From positions 13,687,364 to 13,702,363 of the forward strand of contig CM022674.1 in the NCBI GenBank assembly GCA_012295275.1: a stretch of DNA of 15,000 bases. The letters run 5' to 3'. Under the pieces are notes generated by a model. The model was not told where the DNA came from and ran no database searches. It saw only the letters and a list, made by a program, of their open reading frames with translations. Shown here piece after piece: positions 1 through 7,878 of the stretch (position 1 is the stretch's first letter; every line of letters begins with the position of its first letter). This DNA comes from Chrysomallon squamiferum (lineage: Eukaryota > Mollusca > Gastropoda > Neomphalida > Peltospiridae). The translations under genes and the position numbers were made by a program.

Positions 1-381
1 TCATGAAAAAGCTTTTCATTCGTCGACCCGAAACTTTCAAAGACGCCGTATCGCCAATTAAAAACCGAGAAGATTTTGTTTTTATTTTTACTACAAAGCT
101 TTCAGCAGAATTCACAGTGGTTTTAAATGACTGTCGTTTTCGGTTCATTGCTGATCTTGTTGCTCCTCCATCATTAGCGAAATTTCTATTGTTCGTTTAT
201 CATTGATCTGTTTAATATTTTTATGAAGCCTCGAGCAGTTTTTGTAAATAAGATGAATGGTGCTCCGAAAATATTGGTGTAATTTAACCAGCTGATTTTT
301 TATATTGAATTTTTATAAAGTTAAGAGTTTGATTATTTATGCAAAAGAAAAATTAATCTAATTAGTAAATCATTTAATTTG

Positions 382-409
382 CCTCTCTCTCTCTCTCTCT
401 CTCTCTCTC
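382..409. repeat. CT dinucleotide microsatellite
   Basis: This is a CT run of about 14 units in the left non-coding region. Confidence 0.95.
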
Positions 410-502
410 CAATCGTTGTTGCTTTATAATTATGTCTGATTGTAATATAATGTTAGTAACAAAACAAGTAGTAACAAAATCATTGGTAATAACAGCAGTT
501 TA

Positions 503-642
503 ATAGTAGTAGTAGTAGTATAGTAGTAGTAATAGTAGTAGTAGTAGTAATAGTAGTAGTAGAAGCAGCAGCAGAAGAAGAAGCAGTAATAGTGGAAGCA
601 GAATCAATAATATTGATAGTAGCAGAAGTAATAGTAATTAAA
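503..642. repeat. Degenerate AGT/AGC/AGA trinucleotide array
   Basis: Blocks of GTA/AGT are followed by AGC and AGA units and end in AAT-like units. A second, more degenerate block of the same type lies at about 1027-1215. Confidence 0.85.
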
Positions 643-1026
643 AGTGGTCCAGTGACTCAGCTAAACAATGTTGTCGTAGCTCGCCCTGTATTGAGAAGGT
701 GTGGTCGTAGATCACAGGAATGTTTTAGGACACGTAAGTCTCAAACTGTGGTTCATTAATTTGCCAGGGCGGATGATAGGAGGGAAGAACAAGAACACAT
801 ATTTTACAAAACACACATAGCAGTTATTAGTCAGTGGAGCAAGAAACCATGAATAATCAAATTCTTTTATCAGTGATAAAAATCTGTTTATTAGTCTCTA
901 CCAGGAACACATTAGCGATTTTTTCTATAATAATAATCATAATAAAACAAACAAATAAAAAGATACATTTTTTTAAAAATGATTACCTAAGGCAGCCATT
1001 TTTGAAAATGTAGTAAATGTAACAGA

Positions 1027-1215
1027 AATAGTAGAAGCAGTTGTAATACTTAAGTAATAACAGTAATAGTTACTGGTTGTGCTATAAGCAGTAGTGGTAG
1101 CAGTACTAGTTCTTATAGTCGTAGTATAGTAGTGGTAGTAGTAGTAGTTGTTGTAGCAGAAGTAGCTGTGGTATTAATAGCGATGGTAGTAATGATGAAG
1201 CATGATCAATAGCAG
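1027..1215. repeat. Degenerate AGT/GTA trinucleotide array
   Basis: This block is rich in agtagt, gtagtag and gtagcag units with many substitutions, and is probably an aged microsatellite of the same kind as 503-642. Confidence 0.7.
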
Positions 1216-1943
1216 TAGCAGGAATTTACCGGCAAAGAATGCAATATAAAACTTGATCTACATCTACTGTATTGTTCTGTTTTTGTGCTCTGTCTGTTGA
1301 TGCTGCTGCTGATGATGACGATAATGATGACAACGTCGGCGGCGTCGAGTGCGTTTAAAAGTCTTGCGGTTTTCTTTAAAGGTATCACAGCAGTCGTGTG
1401 GAGCGAGGTGAAATAATTTCGGGGTACCTAATTTTACGGCAATTATTCGACACCACGGGGTACCAGCGGGGTATGTTTAAATGTCTCAATAGAAGGTCGG
1501 CGTACAAAGGGTTAAGCTGAAAATAACGATGTATTACTGATCAGATCAACCTGGGTGGCTGGCGTGTTTGTCTCACCATCCATACAGCATCGCCTTGAAG
1601 TTACAGAACACAAGCTTACATACCTACATACGTACACACACACACATATATACATACACATATGTGAATGCATATATTAAGTATATCTGTAAAGGATATT
1701 TGTGTGTTAGTGCAAGAAGTCGATATATTATTATACATTCGATTTAATAAGTATCTGGATAACATATATGAGTAGTCTGATTATATAGTTAAAGTAACAG
1801 TAATGGATTCATTTATGTAGCGTAGTTGTAACAAGAAAGTACTAATGTATGACGTCTGATATTTTGTTTATTTAATTCATTTTATTAAGTATTACGGTTG
1901 TCTTATTTTTTTATTTTGTAACCGCATTTCTTTCTCATATTCG

Positions 1944-2085
1944 TATAATAATAGTCATAATAATAATAATAATAATAATAAATTCACAAAATTATTTAAT
2001 ATCGGACGTTTCTGTATATTATATATATACAGATAGATATAGATATAGATATATACACACATACACACATACACTCACATATATG
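1944..2085. repeat. AAT run followed by TA/GATA/CACA repeat
   Basis: An AAT array (about 1944-1982) is followed by TATA, GATATA and CACATA units (about 2012-2085). It lies in the intron just upstream of the homeodomain exon. Confidence 0.85.
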
Positions 2086-2312
2086 AAACGTCAGGAGATA
2101 AAATTTTCTGAAATGCAACCTACAGGAATCTTTTGCATGTTGCTTTCGTTTCTTTTTATATTTATTATTATCTAGAATTAATTATTATCAATGAAATACA
2201 ACGATTTCGAGGAAGTCTATACAAATGTATGAGTAACGGTTATTCATAACACTACAGGTAAATTTTAAATTTAGACATACATGTAATATTATGTTTAATT
2301 TTGTTTTCAAAG

Positions 2313-2562
2313 GTTTGGTTCCAAAACAGACGAGCAAAATGGCGGAAACAGGAAAAGACCATGGTGCGCATGATCGACGTGTGGAGACAACGTAGTGATT
2401 CCGTCCCAGCATTCATGTCACATCCGTTTGGATTACTTCCGCCTCATCTTCCGGCGATGAGGTCACCTCTCTTTCCATGGATGCCGCGCTACTCGTTGTC
2501 ATTCCCTCCGTTTTTACCTGTTCCAACCTTGACTTCAGACAACTCACAGCCAGTGTTTAAAG
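2313..2562 (+). CDS. PRD-class homeobox gene, exon with homeodomain helix 3 (internal, partial gene)
   Basis: This exon begins at homeodomain codon 47 and encodes the end of recognition helix 3, VWFQNRRAKWRKQEK. It carries W48, F49, Q50, N51 and R53, the residues that pack the core and contact DNA, so the product should be a nuclear sequence-specific transcription factor. An intron between codons 46 and 47 is typical of PRD-class homeobox genes. The acceptor is TTTTCAAAG before GTTTGG. After the homeodomain comes a Pro/Met/Phe-rich segment (LLPPHLPAMRSPLFPWMP). The donor is AAAG before GTGTGC and leaves phase 1, which matches the next exon; without splicing the frame reaches TAG at 2579-2581. 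The end of helix 3 recalls ISX, RAX and ARX relatives, but I cannot assign the family. Confidence 0.9.
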
Positions 2563-2678
2563 GTGTGCAGCCTGATAATTAGAATTTATTTCAATACAAA
2601 TACACCATTATTAATGTTGACTGACACGCTAATATTGAAAATTTAGTGCTCATTTCTATTTATTTATTTATTTATGTG

Positions 2679-2729
<51 letters not shown>

Positions 2730-3195
2730 TTTTTGTATACATTTATCTAGGTATATCTATCTATCTGTATGTTTGTTTATTTGTTGTTTATTCCTTTATT
2801 CCTTTATTTTTTCATTTCTATTATTTTTATTTATTATTACTACATTTATTTTATTATTTAAAGCAAATAAAATGTTTATGTTTTAATATAATCTATGTAT
2901 TCATTTGTTACTTCTTTCCTTTTTATCAGATGTTTAATAACGTATAAACTTTATTTATTTATTTGTTTACTTGCTTTGCTTTCATTTGTTTATTCTTTTA
3001 TCCATTTTTAAAATAAATATTTATTTTTAATTATTTATTTATTCATACGTTTATTTAATTGTTTATAGCAAATATTTATTTTTGACTTATTTTATTTTAT
3101 TTATTTATTTTTTTTGTTTTAACTTATTTTATTTTATTTTATTTTATTTATTGTTACTTACTTTCTTTCTTTCTTTTCTTTTTGTTAAAATGCAT

Positions 3196-3230
<35 letters not shown>

Positions 3231-3237
3231 TTTTCAG
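2563..3237 (+). other. 675-bp intron of the homeobox gene, nearly all TTTA repeat
   Basis: The intron runs from a GTGTGC donor to a TTTTCAG acceptor, and its ends give matching phase 1 on both exons. Most of it is pure or degenerate TTTA tetranucleotide repeat (about 2655-2740, 2945-3140 and 3191-3234). The last block abuts the acceptor and supplies its T-rich tract. Open frames here, rich in Phe, Tyr, Leu and Ile, are translations of the repeat and not genes. Confidence 0.8.
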
Positions 3238-3425
3238 TTGACCTGGATCTCCGACCTCCAGCATCATCGACAGACAAATCATCCCCGAGATCTTACGAGA
3301 CTTACGCACGAGATTATCTTTTACGCTTGTCCAATGAACGTCAAACGAGAACAGAACGCAATAGTGACTCTAGTGACGTCAGAACAGACAGGAGTCCCGA
3401 ACCGTCTAGTTCTGTGAAACATTAA
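3238..3425 (+). CDS. PRD-class homeobox gene, terminal coding exon
   Basis: After the TTTTCAG acceptor the first two bases complete a phase-1 codon, so the junction reads ...QPVFK-V-DLDLRPP.... The frame stays open for 61 codons to TAA at 3423-3425. The encoded tail is hydrophilic: Ser/Thr/Asp-rich with Arg clusters, ending SPEPSSSVKH. The stretch RSYETYARDYLLRLSNE may recall the short OAR motif near the C-terminus of many PRD-class factors, but it lacks the usual SIxxLRxKA core and I do not call it OAR. Together the two exons give 145 residues of the C-terminal half. GC content and the phase match against a repeat-filled intron support a real exon. Confidence 0.82.
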
Positions 3426-3605
3426 TGTTATATATGTATAGCTATAGGAAGAAATATTATTGTTTTATTTGTAAATACTTGAAAGAGAGATCAAAGTAAA
3501 ACTACAGCAATCGCCTAGCAATAATTGTAAATACTATGACGTAATACTGTTTTGACGTCATATATTGTTAACGTGTTTGTTTCTATGCATACGCAATTTT
3601 TAAAT

Positions 3606-3649
3606 TATAATAATAATAATAATAATAATTATTATTTTTTAAATTATAA

Positions 3650-3680
<31 letters not shown>
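3606..3680. repeat. AAT array followed by ATT array (inverted pair)
   Basis: About eight AAT units (3606-3629) are followed, after a short A/T-rich spacer, by about eleven ATT units (3647-3680). The two arrays are reverse complements of each other, so a transcript of either strand could fold into an A-U hairpin of roughly 24 or more base pairs. The pair lies about 180 bases after the homeobox stop codon. Confidence 0.9.
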
Positions 3681-3681
<1 letters not shown>

Positions 3682-4004
3682 GACATATATGTAAAAATGG
3701 AAAAAGACAATTGTGAATAAGTTTGGTATGACATAATGAAAGAATGACTTAATAGGGCAAAAAGAATACGTAATAGAAATTAAGATTTATTGTTTCTACT
3801 AAGTTGAGATTTGTAACGCAGAAAAAAAAGAATGAAAAAAACATCATAATTGTTTTTTCAGTAGTTTACAAATTAAAAAAAAAATATATATATTATAAAG
3901 CAATTAAAAAACAATTTAGCTTATATTATTTTTTTTCTTCTAAAAACGGAAGCTAAATGTACTTTTCTTTTGCATATATATTCTTATTTTTATAATTTTT
4001 AATT

Positions 4005-4008
<4 letters not shown>

Positions 4009-4064
<56 letters not shown>
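4009..4064. repeat. ATT microsatellite
   Basis: This is an uninterrupted ATT trinucleotide array of about 18 units. A second array of the same kind lies at 4686-4733. Confidence 0.95.
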
Positions 4065-4066
<2 letters not shown>

Positions 4067-4685
4067 TGACACGAATAAGCATAAGTCGACAAATATGTCG
4101 AAAGATAGATATATTTATTTTTGAAATATTAAATATTAATGATGCCCAAATCATTCCCTTAGTCTTTTAAATTCATAATCACAGCATGAGGAAAAATGGT
4201 TATTTTTTATTTAAAGAAAATGTAAAAAATGAATGGACCATATCCATTTCCCGAAACAAAAATTAATATTATTTTTAAAATTCAAGATAAATGAATAAGT
4301 AGAAATATATACATTATGCAGAAATTTCGCCCAAAAAGGAAATAACAAACAAATATTTTGTAAGATTGAAATTTTAAAATTAAAATTTTAAGATTAAGAA
4401 TAAAGATTTATTATAAAAAATAAGAAAAAAGATAAAATTCAAATATTTAAAATCGAAAGAAAGAAGAAATGTTATATTAGCTGGTGGATTTGATATAATA
4501 AATTACGCACTATTAACCATTTTTTTTTTTTTATTTGTTGAGAGAATTTTCTGGGTTTATATGTATATGTGTGTATATATATATATACTCAGGTTGTTAT
4601 TTATCTTTTGTTTTATATATGACATGTATTTTGAAAAATAAAACTTTATTGTATACTCGAGTTTTCTTTACTATTCTTTATAATA

Positions 4686-4692
4686 ATAACAA

Positions 4693-4733
<41 letters not shown>
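4686..4733. repeat. ATT microsatellite
   Basis: This is an ATT array of about 16 units. It lies between the last + strand AATAAA (4637) and the candidate distal polyadenylation signal of the - strand TMEM26 gene (4810-4819). Confidence 0.9.
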
Positions 4734-4734
<1 letters not shown>

Positions 4735-4809
4735 ATGAATGACGTAATTTAAAAAATAAAACTGCATGGCTATATAAAACACAAGTAGAGATTTGATTTA
4801 AAAGTGACA

Positions 4810-4819
4810 TTTATTTATT
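4810..4819 (-). terminator. Candidate distal polyadenylation signal, TMEM26 side
   Basis: The - strand reads CAATAAATAAATG, two overlapping AATAAA hexamers. They are followed downstream (lower coordinates) by a T/G-rich stretch, CTTGTGTTTT, of the kind expected for a downstream cleavage element. A proximal alternative lies at 6368-6373. Confidence 0.4.
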
Positions 4820-6029
4820 GGCACATACACTATCTGAACATAGGCCAAACACCAAAATACTTTTAAGACTTTTCCCCACATTTTCCAAATACAAATATTA
4901 ATATTAGCAATTCAGTACCATTCAGTAATATCAACTAAATTTGTGTTATTATTCAAATCTGTGACTAAAGTCAAGTTAATAATGTTTAATATAACAACAC
5001 TATGTTTAAATGTGAAAATCCACAAAAAAACAACTAAAATAGCAAAAGATATTTGAAACAGAAAGAAATACATGAATATATGAATATATATGAAGTTACG
5101 TCATTTGCGATTAAATGCATACTATTCCAGTAACAAAACTAAATTTTAAAACAGTAATTAAAACAATGACCATTAACAAGAAAATCGATACTAAAATGAA
5201 TCAGTAAATAAAAATAATTACAGCAAAACTAATTATTTTCAAAGAGAGAAGAATTCGGATAAAGGGAGGTAAACAACTTGTCTCGATTTTGATAAAGTTC
5301 TGCGTTTAGAACTGATGCAACTAATTCGAACGACAAATACTTTCGTAACAACACAAACACACAAAATCGTACCCTTTACTCTAAACTTTTTGGTCTACCT
5401 ATGTTATCTAGAACATAACAGTCTAAATGTTTTACTGATGATAAAAGCAAGCATCCAGAAGTGAATAGACGATTGGCAAAGAGCAACATTTATCAGTGTG
5501 CCAGATTCTTTTCAAATTTTCTATAAAAATTGTGACATAATAGTACGCAATAAAAATAATATAATAAGCTCTAAAAATCTGCATTAAATTTCATATTGTC
5601 ATCCTTTATTATTACAATATGATTTTCTGCAAAAATAAACAAAACGATCACCTCAAAGTGCCTGTACATAAAATGTAATTAGGCTATTTTCCCACAGGTA
5701 GGATTATATGTAAACAAAAAAATTAAATTCATAAACTCTCAAGTACAGATTTACAGAATAATTTGATACCACAGTTACACAAATATACCGTAAATATTAT
5801 CGAGCCGATACCTCTGAATTTTAATCACCAAAAACCAAATACAGTTCATCACATCAACAAATATCAGTTAAATATATTTTATTCTAACTAATGACACTGC
5901 AGTACTAACGTCCATATTGTACTAACAACATTTGTACTGTCATTCCTGATCCTTTTCGTCTTTGCTGAATATTATCATATCTTGAGAAAATGTACAAGAG
6001 TGGAAATACCTATACTGCGACAATAACTG

Positions 6030-6430
6030 TAGACTCAAATCCAATTTAAGACTTTAAACTCAAATTCAAAACTGACTTCGAATAAAGCTAATTTCAGAGG
6101 CCAACTCGCTAAATGCAAAACAGACTCAAAAATCGTTATGCATAAAAAACAGTCTCAAAGCCAAATTTCAAGCATGAACACTGACTCAAAATTAAGTCAG
6201 TGAGTATAACCTCAGAGCCAACTCACTGACTACAAAACTATGACTCAAAATAAACTCACCGAGTATCTCAAACCCAAATCATTGAGAATAATCCTAATAT
6301 CGAATTCTCATTATACACTTTGACTCAGGTGACATTGTACAAGCTCAAACTGAAAATTCATTGGGTCTTTATTTAGCAACAATGCCAAAATCATTGAGTA
6401 CAAAAACTCAAAACGTAAACACTGCGTCTA
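6030..6430. repeat. Degenerate tandem repeat, about 58-60 bp units
   Basis: GACTCAAAA recurs at 6123, 6183 and 6243, exactly 60 bp apart. A second half-unit motif, (C)TCAAAGCCAA or TCAGAGCCAACT, recurs near 6095, 6154, 6211 and 6267, 56-59 bp apart. Further ctcaaa copies lie at 6034, 6059, 6344 and 6407. The array sits just beyond the stop of the TMEM26 tail, in the inferred 3' UTR. The units are too diverged and too long to be a simple microsatellite. Confidence 0.75.
6368..6373 (-). terminator. Candidate proximal polyadenylation signal, TMEM26 side
   Basis: AATAAA occurs on the - strand about 85 bases after the tail stop codon (6458-6460). It would give a short 3' UTR, while the signal at 4810-4819 would give a long one. 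Confidence 0.4.
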
Positions 6431-6457
6431 CTTTGAGACCAGAAACTCTAATTTCCT

Positions 6458-7099
6458 CTACCCTCCAGTATCCTCTAGCTCAGAAGATTTCCGTTTTTTC
6501 TTCTTTTTCTCGTGCGTGTCAATTCCGCCGCCATCTTCGTCTGGAGCATTCAGCACAATCGACTTGTATTTCCCCGTTTCGTTGATAAACGCGATAGCAG
6601 ACGCCAACTTCTTGGCTTCCTTCCAGTTCTGTTCCGCGGTTTTCTTCTTTACCTTCTTCTTCTTTCCTTTCGACTTCCCCTTCCCTTTTCCAGTTCGTTC
6701 TTCTTTGCAGCAGTTTGCAGTTTTGACTTCTAATGCAGCGTTTCTAGGTTTTAGATCAAAGTCGTCGATATCGCGGTCGCCATGTTTTATGACGTCATCG
6801 GGAAATGCACGTTTCCCATCAGCCCGTTCGACGTGTGTGCTCGTGCTGCACGACTGGTGTGCGTCTGTGAGTGATAACACGCAGTTATCAAGCACTTTCT
6901 GAATGTCAATCATATCAGCGTCAACATCGCAAAACGTTTTGACTGATCCCGACGATAGTGACTTCCCACAATTCATTTCTATATCCGGACTCGGAAGTGA
7001 CGTAGATGTTACAGATTCTTGTCTCCTTAGGGAAGAGTTCTTTCCGTCGATGGACGACGACCTGCCCTTGTCAAACACCAACATTTTCGCCCCGTTTTC
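6458..7099 (-). CDS. TMEM26-like gene, lysine-rich C-terminal tail in the -1 frame
   Basis: From 7099 the -1 frame relative to exon 4 is open for 213 codons to TAG at 6458-6460. The peptide is hydrophilic and looks like a cytoplasmic or disordered tail: Ser/Thr-rich, then acidic (DRDIDDFDLK), then a basic block (KGKGKSKGKKKKVKKK). A helix-like segment (NWKEAKKLASAIAFINE) and a second basic run (HEKKKKKRKSSELED) follow. Local GC content is clearly above the flanking DNA and drops right after the stop, which supports coding. The frame is closed upstream by TGA at 7100-7102, so it can join exon 4 only through a one-base shift within 7030-7099 or through a short intron. No family function can be given for the tail. 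The antisense frame is also open here but has no recognisable content. Confidence 0.65.
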   Translation of the reverse strand, partial: ENGAKMLVFDKGRSSSIDGKNSSLRRQESVTSTSLPSPDIEMNCGKSLSSGSVKTFCDVDADMIDIQKVLDNCVLSLTDAHQSCSTSTHVERADGKRAFPDDVIKHGDRDIDDFDLKPRNAALEVKTANCCKEERTGKGKGKSKGKKKKVKKKTAEQNWKEAKKLASAIAFINETGKYKSIVLNAPDEDGGGIDTHEKKKKKRKSSELEDTGG

Positions 7100-7515
7100 T
7101 CATCCGATATCAGTTTGACGCTTTTGTCAAAATCTTCGGCTATTATTACCTCGGCTGCGTCCGGTTTTTGACAAAACAAAATAATGAGTCGATAGAACTG
7201 AAGTGTAATAACCAGACTGTTCTTCAGCGTGAAGAAGAGATTTGTGTAACTCAGAACACGGTATCGGAAAATCAGCATCATGCGCAGAACGAGAAACGGT
7301 CCGTCCTGGAGCAGGACGCTTACGAGAATTGACAGAGCTTCAGTCGGGCAACATCGTCTTTTTCCGGAAGACCGAGTAGAGGCGGAACTTCTCGATTGAA
7401 GCAGAACGGGTCTCGTGGTTTTCGACTTCGTGGCTGTCAGGACGAAAGTGAATTGTAGAAGACTTGCCGTCCATAGCGACATGATAATTAGAGTGAGAAT
7501 TCTGTTGTTTTTTAC
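7027..7515 (-). CDS. TMEM26-like gene, exon 4 (last membrane segments)
   Basis: The acceptor TTTCTCCAG opens phase 0 into VKNNRILTLIIMSLW. The exon carries three likely membrane segments: ILTLIIMSLWTASLLQF (about residues 194-210), the family hallmark SVLLQDGPFLVLRMMLIF, and KNSLVITLQFYRLIILF. Between the first two is a basic loop (STRSSGKRRCC) probably facing the cytosol. Family resemblance ends soon after FYRLIILF; the frame then runs through PDAAEVIIAEDFDKSVK to TAA at 7027-7029. Read to that stop the protein is 350 residues, close to the vertebrate TMEM26 length. However, an open frame continues in -1, so the true end is uncertain. A GTAATA donor lies inside the exon at 7144-7149. Confidence 0.9.
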   Translation of the reverse strand, partial: VKNNRILTLIIMSLWTASLLQFTFVLTATKSKTTRPVLLQSRSSASTRSSGKRRCCPTEALSILVSVLLQDGPFLVLRMMLIFRYRVLSYTNLFFTLKNSLVITLQFYRLIILFCQKPDAAEVIIAEDFDKSVKLISDEKTGRKCWCLTRAGRRPSTERTLP

Positions 7516-7878
7516 CTGGAGAAAAAAATTAATTAATTAACTAATTAATTAATTAAATAATGTTTTCTATAATAATGTAACTTCTAATGAACTTACTATA
7601 GCAATAAACAAAACAAATTTAAACTTAAGAAAAAAAAGAAGAAAAAAAGCACCAGCGATAGTATTAAATTTTACTTTAAATAAACTGATTAAAGTGGATC
7701 TCACAATTCGGCAAATTTCTTGTTACATACATATTTTATATTTTACAAACAAACAAGCAAACAAATAAAGAAAGAAAGAAAGAAATAAGTTGAAAGAAAG
7801 AAATAAATAAAAAGAAAAGAAAGCCAAAAACAAAAAGTAAGAAAAAATCCAAATATGAGGGAAAGTGAAAACTTGAAC
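7516..7878 (-). other. TMEM26 intron 3 with AATT and AAAG/AAAC repeats
   Basis: The intron is 363 bp. Its acceptor side is good (TTTTTTTCTCCAG), while its donor is weak (AAG before GTTCAAG). It contains an AATT run at about 7519-7560 and a degenerate AAAC/AAAG/AAAT run at about 7744-7825. Open frames here simply read exon 3 on into the repeats. Confidence 0.75.

Larger units (their letters stand above)
1..2312. other. Non-coding stretch, probable homeobox intron or 5' flank
   Basis: I see no convincing exon here. The stretch ends at the splice acceptor of the homeobox exon (AG at 2311-2312), so at least its right part should be intron of that gene. It holds a CT run, two degenerate AGT/AGC trinucleotide blocks, CA/TA and AAT microsatellites, and a GC-richer patch at about 1310-1480 with three CGGGGTA copies. 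I looked for the missing first 46 homeodomain residues in the + frames and did not find them. An open frame at 3-206 is somewhat GC-richer than its surroundings but has no recognisable motif and no supported splice sites. Confidence 0.6.
3426..4660 (+). other. Probable 3' UTR and downstream region of the homeobox gene
   Basis: AT-rich non-coding DNA follows the stop. It holds AAT and ATT arrays in inverted orientation (3606-3680), another ATT array (4009-4064), A-rich blocks and two CRE-like sites (3537-3544 and 3553-3560). AATAAA occurs at 4399-4404, 4497-4502 and 4637-4642, any of which could end the transcript. A TA/TG dinucleotide run lies at about 4561-4588. I see no other gene. Confidence 0.5.
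4805..6457 (-). other. Probable long 3' UTR of the TMEM26-like gene
   Basis: This is 1.65 kb without a credible ORF on either strand. It has almost no microsatellites, unlike the rest of the window. On the - strand it is T-rich, and it contains a degenerate tandem repeat (6030-6430). AATAAA on the - strand occurs soon after the tail stop (6368-6373) and again as overlapping signals at the far end (4810-4819). I infer a long 3' UTR from the orientation, the signals and the absence of other features; no transcript evidence is available. Confidence 0.45.

Noticed and set aside
3-206. Open + strand frame of 67 codons with an ATG at the left edge
   Set aside because: No domain, no clear splice donor, no family resemblance; it does not contain the missing N-terminal half of the homeodomain.
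735-775. TCTCAAACTGTGGTTCAT-like stretch resembling the ends of hAT transposons
   Set aside because: Only a short resemblance; no partner inverted repeat, target duplication or transposase found.
2674-3234. Open frames rich in Phe, Ile, Tyr and Leu
   Set aside because: They translate the TTTA repeat inside the homeobox intron.
3082-3417. 111-codon + frame across the terminal homeobox exon
   Set aside because: It starts in the repeat and reads the exon in the wrong frame; the phase-1 join uses a different frame that ends at 3425.
6512-6902. Overlapping + strand open frames opposite the TMEM26 tail
   Set aside because: They are antisense shadows of the lysine codons (poly Phe/Ser/Leu) with no recognisable domain.
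6903-7332. + strand open frames of 71 and 108 codons
   Set aside because: They lie antisense to well-supported TMEM26 coding sequence and have no motif.
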